Source: Clostridioides difficile (GTDB taxonomy: Bacteria > Bacillota > Clostridia > Peptostreptococcales > Peptostreptococcaceae). From it: a stretch of 64,000 nt of DNA. The translations under genes were made by a program, and so were the position numbers. The stretch covers positions 53,043-117,042 of the forward strand of contig NZ_OEZH01000015.1 in assembly GCF_900243075.1 (NCBI RefSeq), written 5' to 3'. This document shows, piece by piece, positions 17,890 through 24,885 of the stretch (the stretch's first letter is position 1; every line of letters starts with the position of its first letter). The notes under the pieces were generated by a model. It made no database searches. It worked only from the letters and a program-made list of their open reading frames with translations, and was not told the DNA's origin.

Positions 17890-18585
17890 ATGAGATTTCA
17901 TATAATGACGCTTTTTCCAGAAATATTTAATTCATATATGAACGAAAGTATAATGAAAAGAGCAATTGAAAAAGGTATAATTGAAGTTAATATATATAAT
18001 ATAAGAGATTTTTCTAATAATAAACATAAAAAAGTAGATGATTATCCATTTGGAGGAGGAGCTGGTATGGTAATGACTCCTCAACCTATATATGACACAT
18101 ATAAGCACATAATAACAACTCACAATATAAATAATCCAAGAGTAATTTATCTAACTCCAAAAGGGAAGGTATACAATCAATCTATAGTAAAGCAGATGTC
18201 TGTAGAAGAGGATGTAATACTTCTATGTGGTCATTATGAAGGAATAGATGAGAGAATCATTGATTTAATAGTCACTGATGAAATTTCGATTGGAGATTAT
18301 GTACTAACTGGAGGAGAGCTTCCAGCACTTATAATGATAGATTCTATATCAAGATTAATACCAGGTGTATTAAATCAAGAAGAATCATTTGAAGAAGAAT
18401 CATTTAAAGATAACTTGTTAGAATATCCTCATTACACTAGGCCTAGAGATTTTGAAGGATTAAAAGTACCAGAAGTGCTTTTAGCAGGTAATCATAAAAA
18501 GATAGATGAGTGGAGAAGAGAAGAATCTATAAGAATAACTAAAGAAAGACGATTAGATTTATATAAAAAGTTTAAGGAAAAATAA
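17890..18585 (+). CDS. trmD: tRNA (guanine-37-N1)-methyltransferase
   Basis: The 231-residue SPOUT-class enzyme methylates G37 of tRNAs reading CNN and similar codons, which prevents frameshifting. Motifs: MTLFPEIF near the start, DDYPFGGGAGMVM, and the knotted cofactor site SIGDYVLTGGELPALIMID, then HYTRPRDFEGLKVPEVLLAG and the GNHKKIDEWRRE helix. The SD GGTGG ends five bases before the ATG and overlaps the rimM stop. Length is normal for the family. Confidence 0.98.
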   Translation: MRFHIMTLFPEIFNSYMNESIMKRAIEKGIIEVNIYNIRDFSNNKHKKVDDYPFGGGAGMVMTPQPIYDTYKHIITTHNINNPRVIYLTPKGKVYNQSIVKQMSVEEDVILLCGHYEGIDERIIDLIVTDEISIGDYVLTGGELPALIMIDSISRLIPGVLNQEESFEEESFKDNLLEYPHYTRPRDFEGLKVPEVLLAGNHKKIDEWRREESIRITKERRLDLYKKFKEK

Positions 18586-18657
18586 AAATATAATACAAAA
18601 TTAATATATATGTATACAATAAAGTACCTATAAATGGAATTAAAAACATAAAAGTGC

Positions 18658-18687
18658 TTGTAATAACTATTGAAGTATAGTATAATA
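18658..18687 (+). promoter_or_regulatory. Promoter of rplS
   Basis: TTGTAA (18658-18663) and TATAAT (18682-18687) are separated by 18 bases, just upstream of the L19 leader, so rplS can be transcribed independently of trmD. Confidence 0.55.
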
Positions 18688-18700
18688 TAAAATGTTGAAA

Positions 18701-18768
18701 ATACGGGCGTTCCTCTGTTTACACTGGTCGGGTAGTTAAGAACGTCTATGATATTTAGGAGGAAGAAA
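18701..18768 (+). promoter_or_regulatory. L19 ribosomal protein leader
   Basis: The stretch has a stem formed by GGGCGTTC (18705-18712) and GAACGTCT (18740-18747) around a conserved-looking loop with CTCTGTTTACACTGGTCGGG. This matches the known Firmicute L19 leader, a structured RNA before rplS thought to mediate autogenous control by L19. The SD AGGAGG follows the stem. Recognition is by memory of the motif, not by a covariance search. Confidence 0.75.
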
Positions 18769-18769
18769 G

Positions 18770-19120
18770 ATGAATGAAATGCTAAGAGCAATTGAGCAAG
18801 AACAATTAAAAAATGAAGTTCCTAATTTTGGACCTGGGGACACAGTTAAAGTACACGTTAGAATTATAGAAGGAAAAAGAGAAAGAATACAAGTATTCGA
18901 AGGTGTAGTATTAAAGAGACAAGGTGGAGGAGCAAGAGAAACTTTCACAGTTAGAAAAATGTCTTTCAATGTTGGTGTAGAAAGAACTTTCCCAGTTCAT
19001 TCTCCAAAGATAGAAAAAATAGAAGTTACTAGAAAAGGTAAAGTAAGAAGAGCTAAACTAAACTACTTAAGAGGTAGAGTAGGTAAAGCTGCTAAGATAA
19101 AAGAAGCTAGAAATAAATAA
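18770..19120 (+). CDS. rplS: 50S ribosomal protein L19
   Basis: The 116-residue protein shows the L19 motifs [36 protein letters not shown] and [18 protein letters not shown], with the basic tail. L19 sits at the 30S-50S interface. SD AGGAGGAAG precedes the ATG. It is preceded by a promoter and a leader and followed by a strong terminator. Confidence 0.98.
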   Translation: MNEMLRAIEQEQLKNEVPNFGPGDTVKVHVRIIEGKRERIQVFEGVVLKRQGGGARETFTVRKMSFNVGVERTFPVHSPKIEKIEVTRKGKVRRAKLNYLRGRVGKAAKIKEARNK

Positions 19121-19141
19121 TTAAAAACTTTACTTATAAAT

Positions 19142-19174
19142 GGGGGGCTGATTTATCAGTCCTCTTTCTATTTT
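19142..19174 (+). terminator. Terminator after rplS
   Basis: GGGGGCTGAT (19143-19152) pairs with ATCAGTCCTC (19155-19164) over ten pairs including two wobbles. The loop is only TT and a T-rich tail follows. Confidence 0.8.
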
Positions 19175-19441
19175 AATGAAAATCACAGCAAATAATTATA
19201 TTATGAATAGATAGAACTATTTGTTGAAAATGTACATTATTTATCTATGAATTTATGCCTTTTAAAATGAAAAATAAAATTAATAAAATATTGCATTGTA
19301 TTTTGTAATAATATTAAAAATAAGAGGATAATATTATGTAAAGTATGATGTTAAAAAGGTGACAATATTATAGTTTGTAAAGATATATTTTTTAAGTGAA
19401 ATTAGGATATAATAATATAATGTTAATAAGGAGTGATACAT
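19175..19441. other. AT-rich spacer before rbgA
   Basis: About 270 bases between the rplS terminator and rbgA. It presumably contains the rbgA promoter; ATATAAT-like sequences near 19408-19420 are candidate -10 elements without a clear -35. I see no gene or structured RNA. Confidence 0.35.
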
Positions 19442-20338
19442 GTGTCAAATGAATATGAAGAGTATCTTATGGATGACAATCTACATATAAACTGGTATCC
19501 AGGTCATATGAAAAAAACTAAGGAGTTGGTAAAAAACAACTTAAAATTGATTGATGTGGTAATTGAACTTTTAGATGCTAGAATACCATTTAGTAGTAAA
19601 AATCCAGATATAGACAGGCTTGTAGGAGACAAACCAAGAGTTGTTGTACTTAATAAAAGTGATATGGCAGATAGAGACAAATTAAATCAATGGATAGAGT
19701 ATTATAAAAAAATTAATATAAAAGCTATACCTGTAGATACAATAAAAGGGATTGGTATAAACAAGATAATTGAAGAATGTAAGAATGTAACTAGAGAAAA
19801 AATGAACTCTTTAAAGGATAAAGGTAGAAAAGAAAGAGCTATACGAATAATGATAGTTGGAGTGCCAAATGTTGGTAAGTCATCCCTTATAAATAAATTA
19901 ACAGGTAGAAGAAGCACTCAAACAGGAGATAAACCAGGAGTGACTAAGGGAAAGCAATGGGTTAGATTAAAGGGAAACCTTGAACTTTTAGATACACCTG
20001 GAATACTTTGGCCTAAGTTTGAAGACCAAGAAGTTGCCTTAAATTTAGCATTTAGTAGAGCCATAAAAGATGAGATTTTGGATACTGAGACTTTGGCTTT
20101 AAGACTTATAGAAAAACTTATGAAGATAGAACCTGAGAAGCTGAAAGCTAGATATAGGTTAGATTCTTTGGGAGAAACTCCAATTGAAACTATGGATATG
20201 ATTGGTCAAAAAAGAGGTTTTATAACAGGGAAAAAAGAACTTGATTATACGCGCATAGCCACAACTGTTTTAAATGAATTCAGAGATGGAAAAATAGGAA
20301 ATATAACTTTAGAAGTACCAGAAAATGTTAAAAGATAG
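19442..20338 (+). CDS. rbgA: Ribosome biogenesis GTPase RbgA (YlqF)
   Basis: The 298-residue circularly permuted GTPase is needed for late 50S assembly. It has INWYPGHMKKTKELV, then G4 NKSDMADRD before G1 GVPNVGKSSLINKLTGRR, and G3 LDTPGILWPKF, the permuted order that defines the family. The C-terminal helical domain is present. I chose GTG 19442, eight bases after AAGGAG; the GTG at 19433 overlaps the SD. An ATG 12 codons into the frame (MDDNLHINWYPG) is another possible start. Confidence 0.95.
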   Translation: MSNEYEEYLMDDNLHINWYPGHMKKTKELVKNNLKLIDVVIELLDARIPFSSKNPDIDRLVGDKPRVVVLNKSDMADRDKLNQWIEYYKKINIKAIPVDTIKGIGINKIIEECKNVTREKMNSLKDKGRKERAIRIMIVGVPNVGKSSLINKLTGRRSTQTGDKPGVTKGKQWVRLKGNLELLDTPGILWPKFEDQEVALNLAFSRAIKDEILDTETLALRLIEKLMKIEPEKLKARYRLDSLGETPIETMDMIGQKRGFITGKKELDYTRIATTVLNEFRDGKIGNITLEVPENVKR

Positions 20339-20370
20339 ACTTTAAAGCTAGATTAAAAAATTAATATTAT

Positions 20371-20413
20371 AAGTAAAAAAAAGCCTTTTTGTAAAGGCTT
20401 TTTTTACTTTTTT
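20371..20413 (+). terminator. Strong terminator after rbgA
   Basis: AAGTAAAAAAAAGCCTTT and AAAGGCTTTTTTTACTTTT form a near-perfect stem with a TTGT loop and T-run. The symmetric A and T runs would let it act on both strands. Confidence 0.85.
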
Positions 20414-20496
20414 GAAATATAGACAAATATTGGCATATAAAAGTATAAATTAGATTAAAAAAACTTTAAAAATATTAATTTAAGACAAATATACCT

Positions 20497-20511
20497 AATA
20501 TTTTGAAAATT
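20497..20511 (+). promoter_or_regulatory. CodY-box candidate upstream of brnQ-1
   Basis: AATATTTTGAAAATT matches 13 of 15 positions of the CodY consensus AATTTTCWGAAAATT. It lies about 33 bases upstream of the -35 element of the brnQ promoter. CodY regulation of branched-chain amino acid uptake is established in Firmicutes; this individual site is inferred. Confidence 0.6.
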
Positions 20512-20544
20512 AAAATGAGTATGATTATTTAAAAATTTGGTATA

Positions 20545-20574
20545 TTGACTTGCTTGTTTCGTATAATATATAAT
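20545..20574 (+). promoter_or_regulatory. Promoter of the first brnQ gene
   Basis: TTGACT (20545-20550) and TATAAT (20569-20574), 18-base spacer. The resulting leader to the start codon is about 147 bases and very AT-rich, with repeated TTTATTAATTTAATAA (20619-20634 and 20690-20705). Confidence 0.6.
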
Positions 20575-20727
20575 AAGTACAAATCAATACAATATATTAA
20601 AAATTTAATTTATTTAATTTTATTAATTTAATAATAAGTTCTTATTGTTTTATTTAATTTATTTATGCAAGCGTAAACAATTGAGACGTTTTATTAATTT
20701 AATAATGTTAAAAAGGGGGATTTTATA

Positions 20728-22020
20728 ATGGGTAAGACCAAGGATGTTATAGTATTTGGATTTGCGTTATTTGCAATGTTCTTTGGAGCAGGTAACTTAA
20801 TATTTCCACCATACTTGGGAATAATTACAGGTCCAGAGTGGTTAATTGCCTTCTTAGGATTTACATTTGCCGATGCTGGTTTGGCACTTCTAGCAGTAAT
20901 GGCTACAGCTAAATTCGATGGAAACGTAGTTGAAATGTTTAAAAGATGTGGTATGAAATTAGGGATTCTTATAGGTTGTGCAGATATTTTATGTATAGGA
21001 CCATTCTTAGCTATACCAAGAACAGGTGCAACAACATATGAAATGGGTGTAATGCCTTTATTTGGGACTTCAATTCCAGTGTTATTATTCTGTATACTTT
21101 TTTTTGCGATTTCATATGTATTAACAATAAAACCTTCTAAAGTCGTAGATATAGTTGGGCAATTTTTAACTCCAGCTCTTCTAATAGCTTTAGCATTTAT
21201 AATTATAAAAGGTATTGTATCACCTCTTGGAGATATAATAGATAAGCCTATGATACCTAATGTATTTGCAGAAGGTATTGGTCAAGGATATCAGACAATG
21301 GATGCCTTTGCAGCAATAGCACTTGCATCAGTACTAATTGTATCTTTAAATGAAAAAGGATATTCTACTATTAGTGATAAGTTGAAAATTATTGGTAAAT
21401 CAGGTGTTCTTGCTTGTGGTGGATTAGCCCTAGTTTATGGAGGATTATGCTTCCTTGGAGCAACTGTATCAACAATGTATGGAACAGATGCAGTACAGTC
21501 ACAAGTAATAGTAAATATAACACAAGGCTTGCTTGGAAATATTGGGAAAGCGATTTTAGCAGTAGTAGTATCATTAGCATGTTTAACTACATCTATAGGT
21601 CTTACATCTGCAACAGGTCAATATTTCTCTAGACTTACAAAAGGTAAGTTAAGTTATGAAAGAATAGTATTAGCTGTATCTGTATTCAGTGCAGTGGTAG
21701 CATCTTTTGGTGTTGGAACTATAATAAAGATAGCATCTCCTATACTAAGTATAGTTTATCCACCATCAATTGTTTTAATAATTTTAGCTTTCTTCAATGA
21801 AAAAATTAAGAATGATAATGTGTACAAAGGAGCAGTATATATGTCATTGCTTGTAAGTATACTAACAGTTATATCTAGTTATGGAGTACAGGTTCCAGTA
21901 GTAAATTCTTTACCTCTTCATTCATTAGGATTTAACTGGGTGGTTCCGGTTATAATAGCTGGAATAATTGGTAATTTTATACCATCAAAGAGTCAATCTA
22001 ACACACTTGGAACAAATTAA
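20728..22020 (+). CDS. brnQ: Branched-chain amino acid transport carrier, copy 1
   Basis: The 430-residue protein is a 12-helix LIVCS-family secondary carrier that imports leucine, isoleucine and valine with a cation. It starts with the family hallmark FALFAMFFGAGNLIFPPYLG and contains TPALLIALAFIIIKG and EGIGQGYQTMDAFAAI. SD AAGGGGGA precedes the ATG. It is a tandem paralogue of the carrier at 23153-24445, of identical length. A CodY-box candidate and promoter lie upstream and a terminator downstream, so it is transcribed alone. Confidence 0.95.
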   Translation: MGKTKDVIVFGFALFAMFFGAGNLIFPPYLGIITGPEWLIAFLGFTFADAGLALLAVMATAKFDGNVVEMFKRCGMKLGILIGCADILCIGPFLAIPRTGATTYEMGVMPLFGTSIPVLLFCILFFAISYVLTIKPSKVVDIVGQFLTPALLIALAFIIIKGIVSPLGDIIDKPMIPNVFAEGIGQGYQTMDAFAAIALASVLIVSLNEKGYSTISDKLKIIGKSGVLACGGLALVYGGLCFLGATVSTMYGTDAVQSQVIVNITQGLLGNIGKAILAVVVSLACLTTSIGLTSATGQYFSRLTKGKLSYERIVLAVSVFSAVVASFGVGTIIKIASPILSIVYPPSIVLIILAFFNEKIKNDNVYKGAVYMSLLVSILTVISSYGVQVPVVNSLPLHSLGFNWVVPVIIAGIIGNFIPSKSQSNTLGTN

Positions 22021-22054
22021 GCTTTATTTAATTAAAATATAATAGCTTGTAAAT

Positions 22055-22110
22055 AAAGGAGTTATTTATAATAAATGAAATTATTTATATAAATAACTCT
22101 TTTTATTTTT
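22055..22110 (+). terminator. Terminator after brnQ copy 1
   Basis: AAAGGAGTTATTTATA (22055-22070) can pair with TATAAATAACTCTTT (22088-22102); a T-rich tail follows. Confidence 0.65.
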
Positions 22111-22508
22111 AGATTCTATATTAATTATTTGTATTTGATATAGGAAAAATATAAGAAAATATCAAAAAAATATATAGTTTATTTTTTAACAATAATAGAG
22201 ATTAAAAAAAGAATTTTAGAAGAATTTTATAGGTTTAAGTATGTATATTAGATGATTTTTACAAAAATATCATATAAATAAAATTATGACAATAATAAAA
22301 TAATAAAACAAAATTTAAGACATATGGCTATAGAAATGAATTAAGTAAATGATTAAATTGTTTCCCTAGACATATATATTAAGAATTTTTAGTTAATTAT
22401 GACATATAAGTATGTAAACGTGAATACTAGCAACTGCAAAGTTTAAGTAAGTTGGAAGTTAAAAAATAATTGCTATGAAGAAAAATAAGTTGATAAATCA
22501 TAATAAGG

Positions 22509-22523
22509 AATTTTCAGAAAAAA
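22509..22523 (+). promoter_or_regulatory. CodY-box candidate upstream of brnQ copy 2
   Basis: AATTTTCAGAAAAAA matches 13 of 15 positions of the CodY consensus, including the central TTTTCAGAAAA core. It lies about 190 bases before the 22711 promoter and 640 bases before the start codon. Distance makes its role less certain than that of the box near brnQ copy 1. Confidence 0.5.
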
Positions 22524-22710
22524 CGATTTCAGGACTGGAAAACAAGTCATAAATCTACGGGAGTAGAATTATGATTAAGTAAATTTAACAGTTAATTTAG
22601 CAAAATAAATACAAAATACTACAAGAATTAACGTAAAGGGGAGTTGTGATAAAAGGAAAACGATTTTTCAAGAATCATAATTTTGAAAATTTAAAAAATT
22701 AAAAATGATA

Positions 22711-22739
22711 TTGACTGCTTTTTTTTCAGATTATATAAT
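22711..22739 (+). promoter_or_regulatory. Distal promoter upstream of brnQ copy 2
   Basis: TTGACT (22711-22716), 17-base spacer, TATAAT (22734-22739). The surrounding layout (TTGAAAATT, then TTGACT, then TATAATAA) resembles that of the brnQ copy 1 promoter, which suggests the control region was duplicated with the gene. Confidence 0.6.
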
Positions 22740-23014
22740 AAACACAAAATATTTAAAATTTAAATTGAATTAAAAAGATTATATGAATGTAAAAAGGAGA
22801 GTGATATATACAGTACATAAAGCAATACAAGTTGGTAATAATGTGAATAATTTAAAAAGTCTTAATATTTTTATTATTCGGAATAGTTAATTTTGTCAAG
22901 AAAAATTAGAGAAAAAATAAAAAACCAACTATGTTTAAAGTATACAGCTTGATTTTGTTTAATTAAGAAAGTTGTATTAAATATTGTGAAGATTTTATAA
23001 ATTATGAAACATAA

Positions 23015-23043
23015 TTGACAAATTTAAGTCAAAAATGTATAAT
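23015..23043 (+). promoter_or_regulatory. Proximal consensus promoter of brnQ copy 2
   Basis: TTGACA (23015-23020), 17-base spacer, TATAAT (23038-23043): a perfect sigma-A consensus about 110 bases before the start codon. Confidence 0.75.
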
Positions 23044-23152
23044 TAAATAAAATCTCGTCAAAAGGTTTTCATTTAAGAAGAGATTGGACTTATTTTTTAG
23101 TAAAATGTAGTAATAAGGTAAGAAGTAGTAAAATCAAATGGGGGTGCTTTAA

Positions 23153-24445
23153 ATGGGTGAGAAACAAATCAATTTTAAAGATGTAATTGTAATTGGATTT
23201 GCACTATTTGCAATGTTTTTTGGTGCTGGGAACTTAATATTCCCTCCATATCTAGGAGTTTTATCTGGAAGTAGCTGGCTAGTAGCTTTCATAGGATTCC
23301 TTTTTGCAGATGGTGGTTTGGCATTATTAGCAGTTATAGCAGCAACTAAGTTTAATGGAGACACATCGAAAATGTTCGCAAGAGCAGGCAAAGGATTAAG
23401 TATTACATTAGGATGTGCAATGGTAATCTGTATAGGGCCACTTTTAGCAATACCTAGAACAGCAGCAACAACTTATGAAATGGGTATATTGCCTACAATA
23501 GGTTCTGGAATAAGCCCAGTAATATTTTCTATAGTATTCTTTGCTCTAGTATTGGTTTTAACAATAAGACCATCAAAAGTTGTAGATATAGTTGGGTCAA
23601 TCTTAACTCCAGCTTTACTTATAGCTTTAGCAGTATTAATAGTTAAAGGTATCATATCTCCATTAGGAGAAATAAGAGACAGTTCTTTAATACAAAATGT
23701 ATTTGCAGAAGGTATAACTCAAGGTTATCAAACAATGGATGCATTAGCAGCTAGTGTATTTGCATCAATTATAATCATGTCAGTAATAGCTAAAGGTTAT
23801 ACAGGTGAAAAAGAAAAGATGAAAGCTACAGTAAGTGCAGGTGTAATCGCAGTAATAGGTATGGCACTAGTTTATGGTGGATTATGTTATCTTGGAGCAA
23901 CTGTATCTCAACAATATGGACAAGATGTTCAACAAACAGCTTTAATAGTTGCAATAACAGCAGCTTTACTTGGAAACACAGGTAAAATCTTATTGGCTAT
24001 TATAGTTGCATTAGCATGTTTAACAACAGCTATAGGACTTTCTTCAGCAGCAGGTCAATATTTCTCAACACTTACAAATGGAAAATTAAAATATGAACAT
24101 ATAGTTATAGTAGTTTGTGTATTTAGTGCAATTATATCAAATTTTGGAGTAAGTACAATAATAAAATTCTCTTCTCCTATATTGAGCATGGTATATCCAG
24201 CAACTATAACTCTAGTTATACTAGCATTATTTAGTAATCAAATTAAAAATGACAACGTGTTCAAATGTGCTGCATATATGGCATTGTTAGTAAGCGTATT
24301 AACAGTTGCAACAAGCTTTGGTGTAAGTATTCCTCTAGTTAATAGCTTACCATTTGCTTCATTAGGATTTAACTGGATAGTTCCAGTTGTAATAGCAGGA
24401 ATAATAGGAAACTTTATTCCATCTAAAAGCAGTAAAACTGCATAA
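23153..24445 (+). CDS. brnQ: Branched-chain amino acid transport carrier, copy 2
   Basis: The 430-residue LIVCS-family carrier is closely similar to copy 1 throughout: FALFAMFFGAGNLIFPPYLG, RPSKVVDIVGSILTPALLIA, EGITQGYQTMDALAAS, and LGFNWIVPVVIAGIIGNFIP at the end. Divergence is mostly in loops, consistent with an old tandem duplication. SD GGGGGTG precedes the ATG. It has a perfect consensus promoter of its own plus a distal promoter, and ends in its own terminator. The two copies may differ in substrate preference or in CodY control. Confidence 0.95.
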   Translation: MGEKQINFKDVIVIGFALFAMFFGAGNLIFPPYLGVLSGSSWLVAFIGFLFADGGLALLAVIAATKFNGDTSKMFARAGKGLSITLGCAMVICIGPLLAIPRTAATTYEMGILPTIGSGISPVIFSIVFFALVLVLTIRPSKVVDIVGSILTPALLIALAVLIVKGIISPLGEIRDSSLIQNVFAEGITQGYQTMDALAASVFASIIIMSVIAKGYTGEKEKMKATVSAGVIAVIGMALVYGGLCYLGATVSQQYGQDVQQTALIVAITAALLGNTGKILLAIIVALACLTTAIGLSSAAGQYFSTLTNGKLKYEHIVIVVCVFSAIISNFGVSTIIKFSSPILSMVYPATITLVILALFSNQIKNDNVFKCAAYMALLVSVLTVATSFGVSIPLVNSLPFASLGFNWIVPVVIAGIIGNFIPSKSSKTA

Positions 24446-24466
24446 TAAAGAATAATTGATAATTAT

Positions 24467-24503
24467 GGAATTGCCTTTAAATTAAATAGGCAATTCCTTT
24501 TTA
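24467..24503 (+). terminator. Terminator after brnQ copy 2
   Basis: GGAATTGCCT (24467-24476) pairs perfectly with AGGCAATTCC (24488-24497), followed by TTTTTAT. Confidence 0.85.
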
Positions 24504-24647
24504 TATTTGAAAATATTATTAAACTATTGTAGATTTGAAATTAATGTAAAGTATCAATATATATATCTGTAAAGAAAAAATAAAGAATTTATTATTTAAG
24601 TACTTATTAATTAATAAAAGTTAAAATAATAAAAATGTAAAAAATAT

Positions 24648-24691
24648 AAAGTATATAAAAGTATAATTGGACTTTTATATACTTTTTTATA
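24648..24691 (+). terminator. Orphan terminator-like hairpin
   Basis: AAAGTATATAAAAGT (24648-24662) pairs perfectly with ACTTTTATATACTTT (24671-24685), loop of eight bases, then TTTATATT. The preceding gene already ended at the 24467-24503 terminator and no gene lies between. It may be a backup terminator or the end of a small RNA. Confidence 0.55.
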
Positions 24692-24764
24692 TTATTTTAG
24701 AGTTTTTTAAGACTGTATTTTACAAGTTTAGAAAACTATAAGGAGTGTTATATTTAATATAAAA

Positions 24765-24786
24765 TAGTATAATATATATTATGCTA
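24765..24786 (+). promoter_or_regulatory. Palindrome over the putative nrdJ -10 region
   Basis: A 22-bp imperfect palindrome has outer arms TAGTATAATAT and ATATTATGCTA that differ at one position pair. It contains TATAAT (24768-24773), a likely -10 element 118 bases before nrdJ. The position suits a repressor site; it resembles but does not closely match the NrdR box. Confidence 0.4.
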
Positions 24787-24885
24787 GATAATTAATATGA
24801 AAAGATACAAGCATATAAAAAAGTTTGTTTAGAGTTATAGTTAATAGGTGTATTAATTTAATACTAATTTATTGGAGGTCTAAAA

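Larger units (their letters stand above)
22111..23014. other. Long AT-rich spacer before brnQ copy 2
   Basis: About 0.9 kb without a recognised gene. It contains two CodY-like boxes (22509-22523, 13/15 match; 22677-22691, 11/15 match) and a promoter (22711-22739). A 29-codon frame runs 22801-22890 (GTG, VIYTVHKAIQVGNN...), but its SD AAAAAGGAGA directly abuts the GTG with no spacing. Sequence near 22520-22600 does not translate into anything recognisable. The frames are full of stops and no terminator is seen before the brnQ-proximal promoter. Confidence 0.45.

Noticed and set aside
20576..20727. T-box or other leader riboswitch for brnQ copy 1
   Set aside because: No T-box sequence (AGGGTGGTACCGCG-like) or terminator hairpin lies before the start. 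The AT-rich repeats have no matching structure.
24692..24885. Cobalamin riboswitch before nrdJ
   Set aside because: No B12-box-like conserved sequence or comparable structure is visible. Only the promoter palindrome was found.
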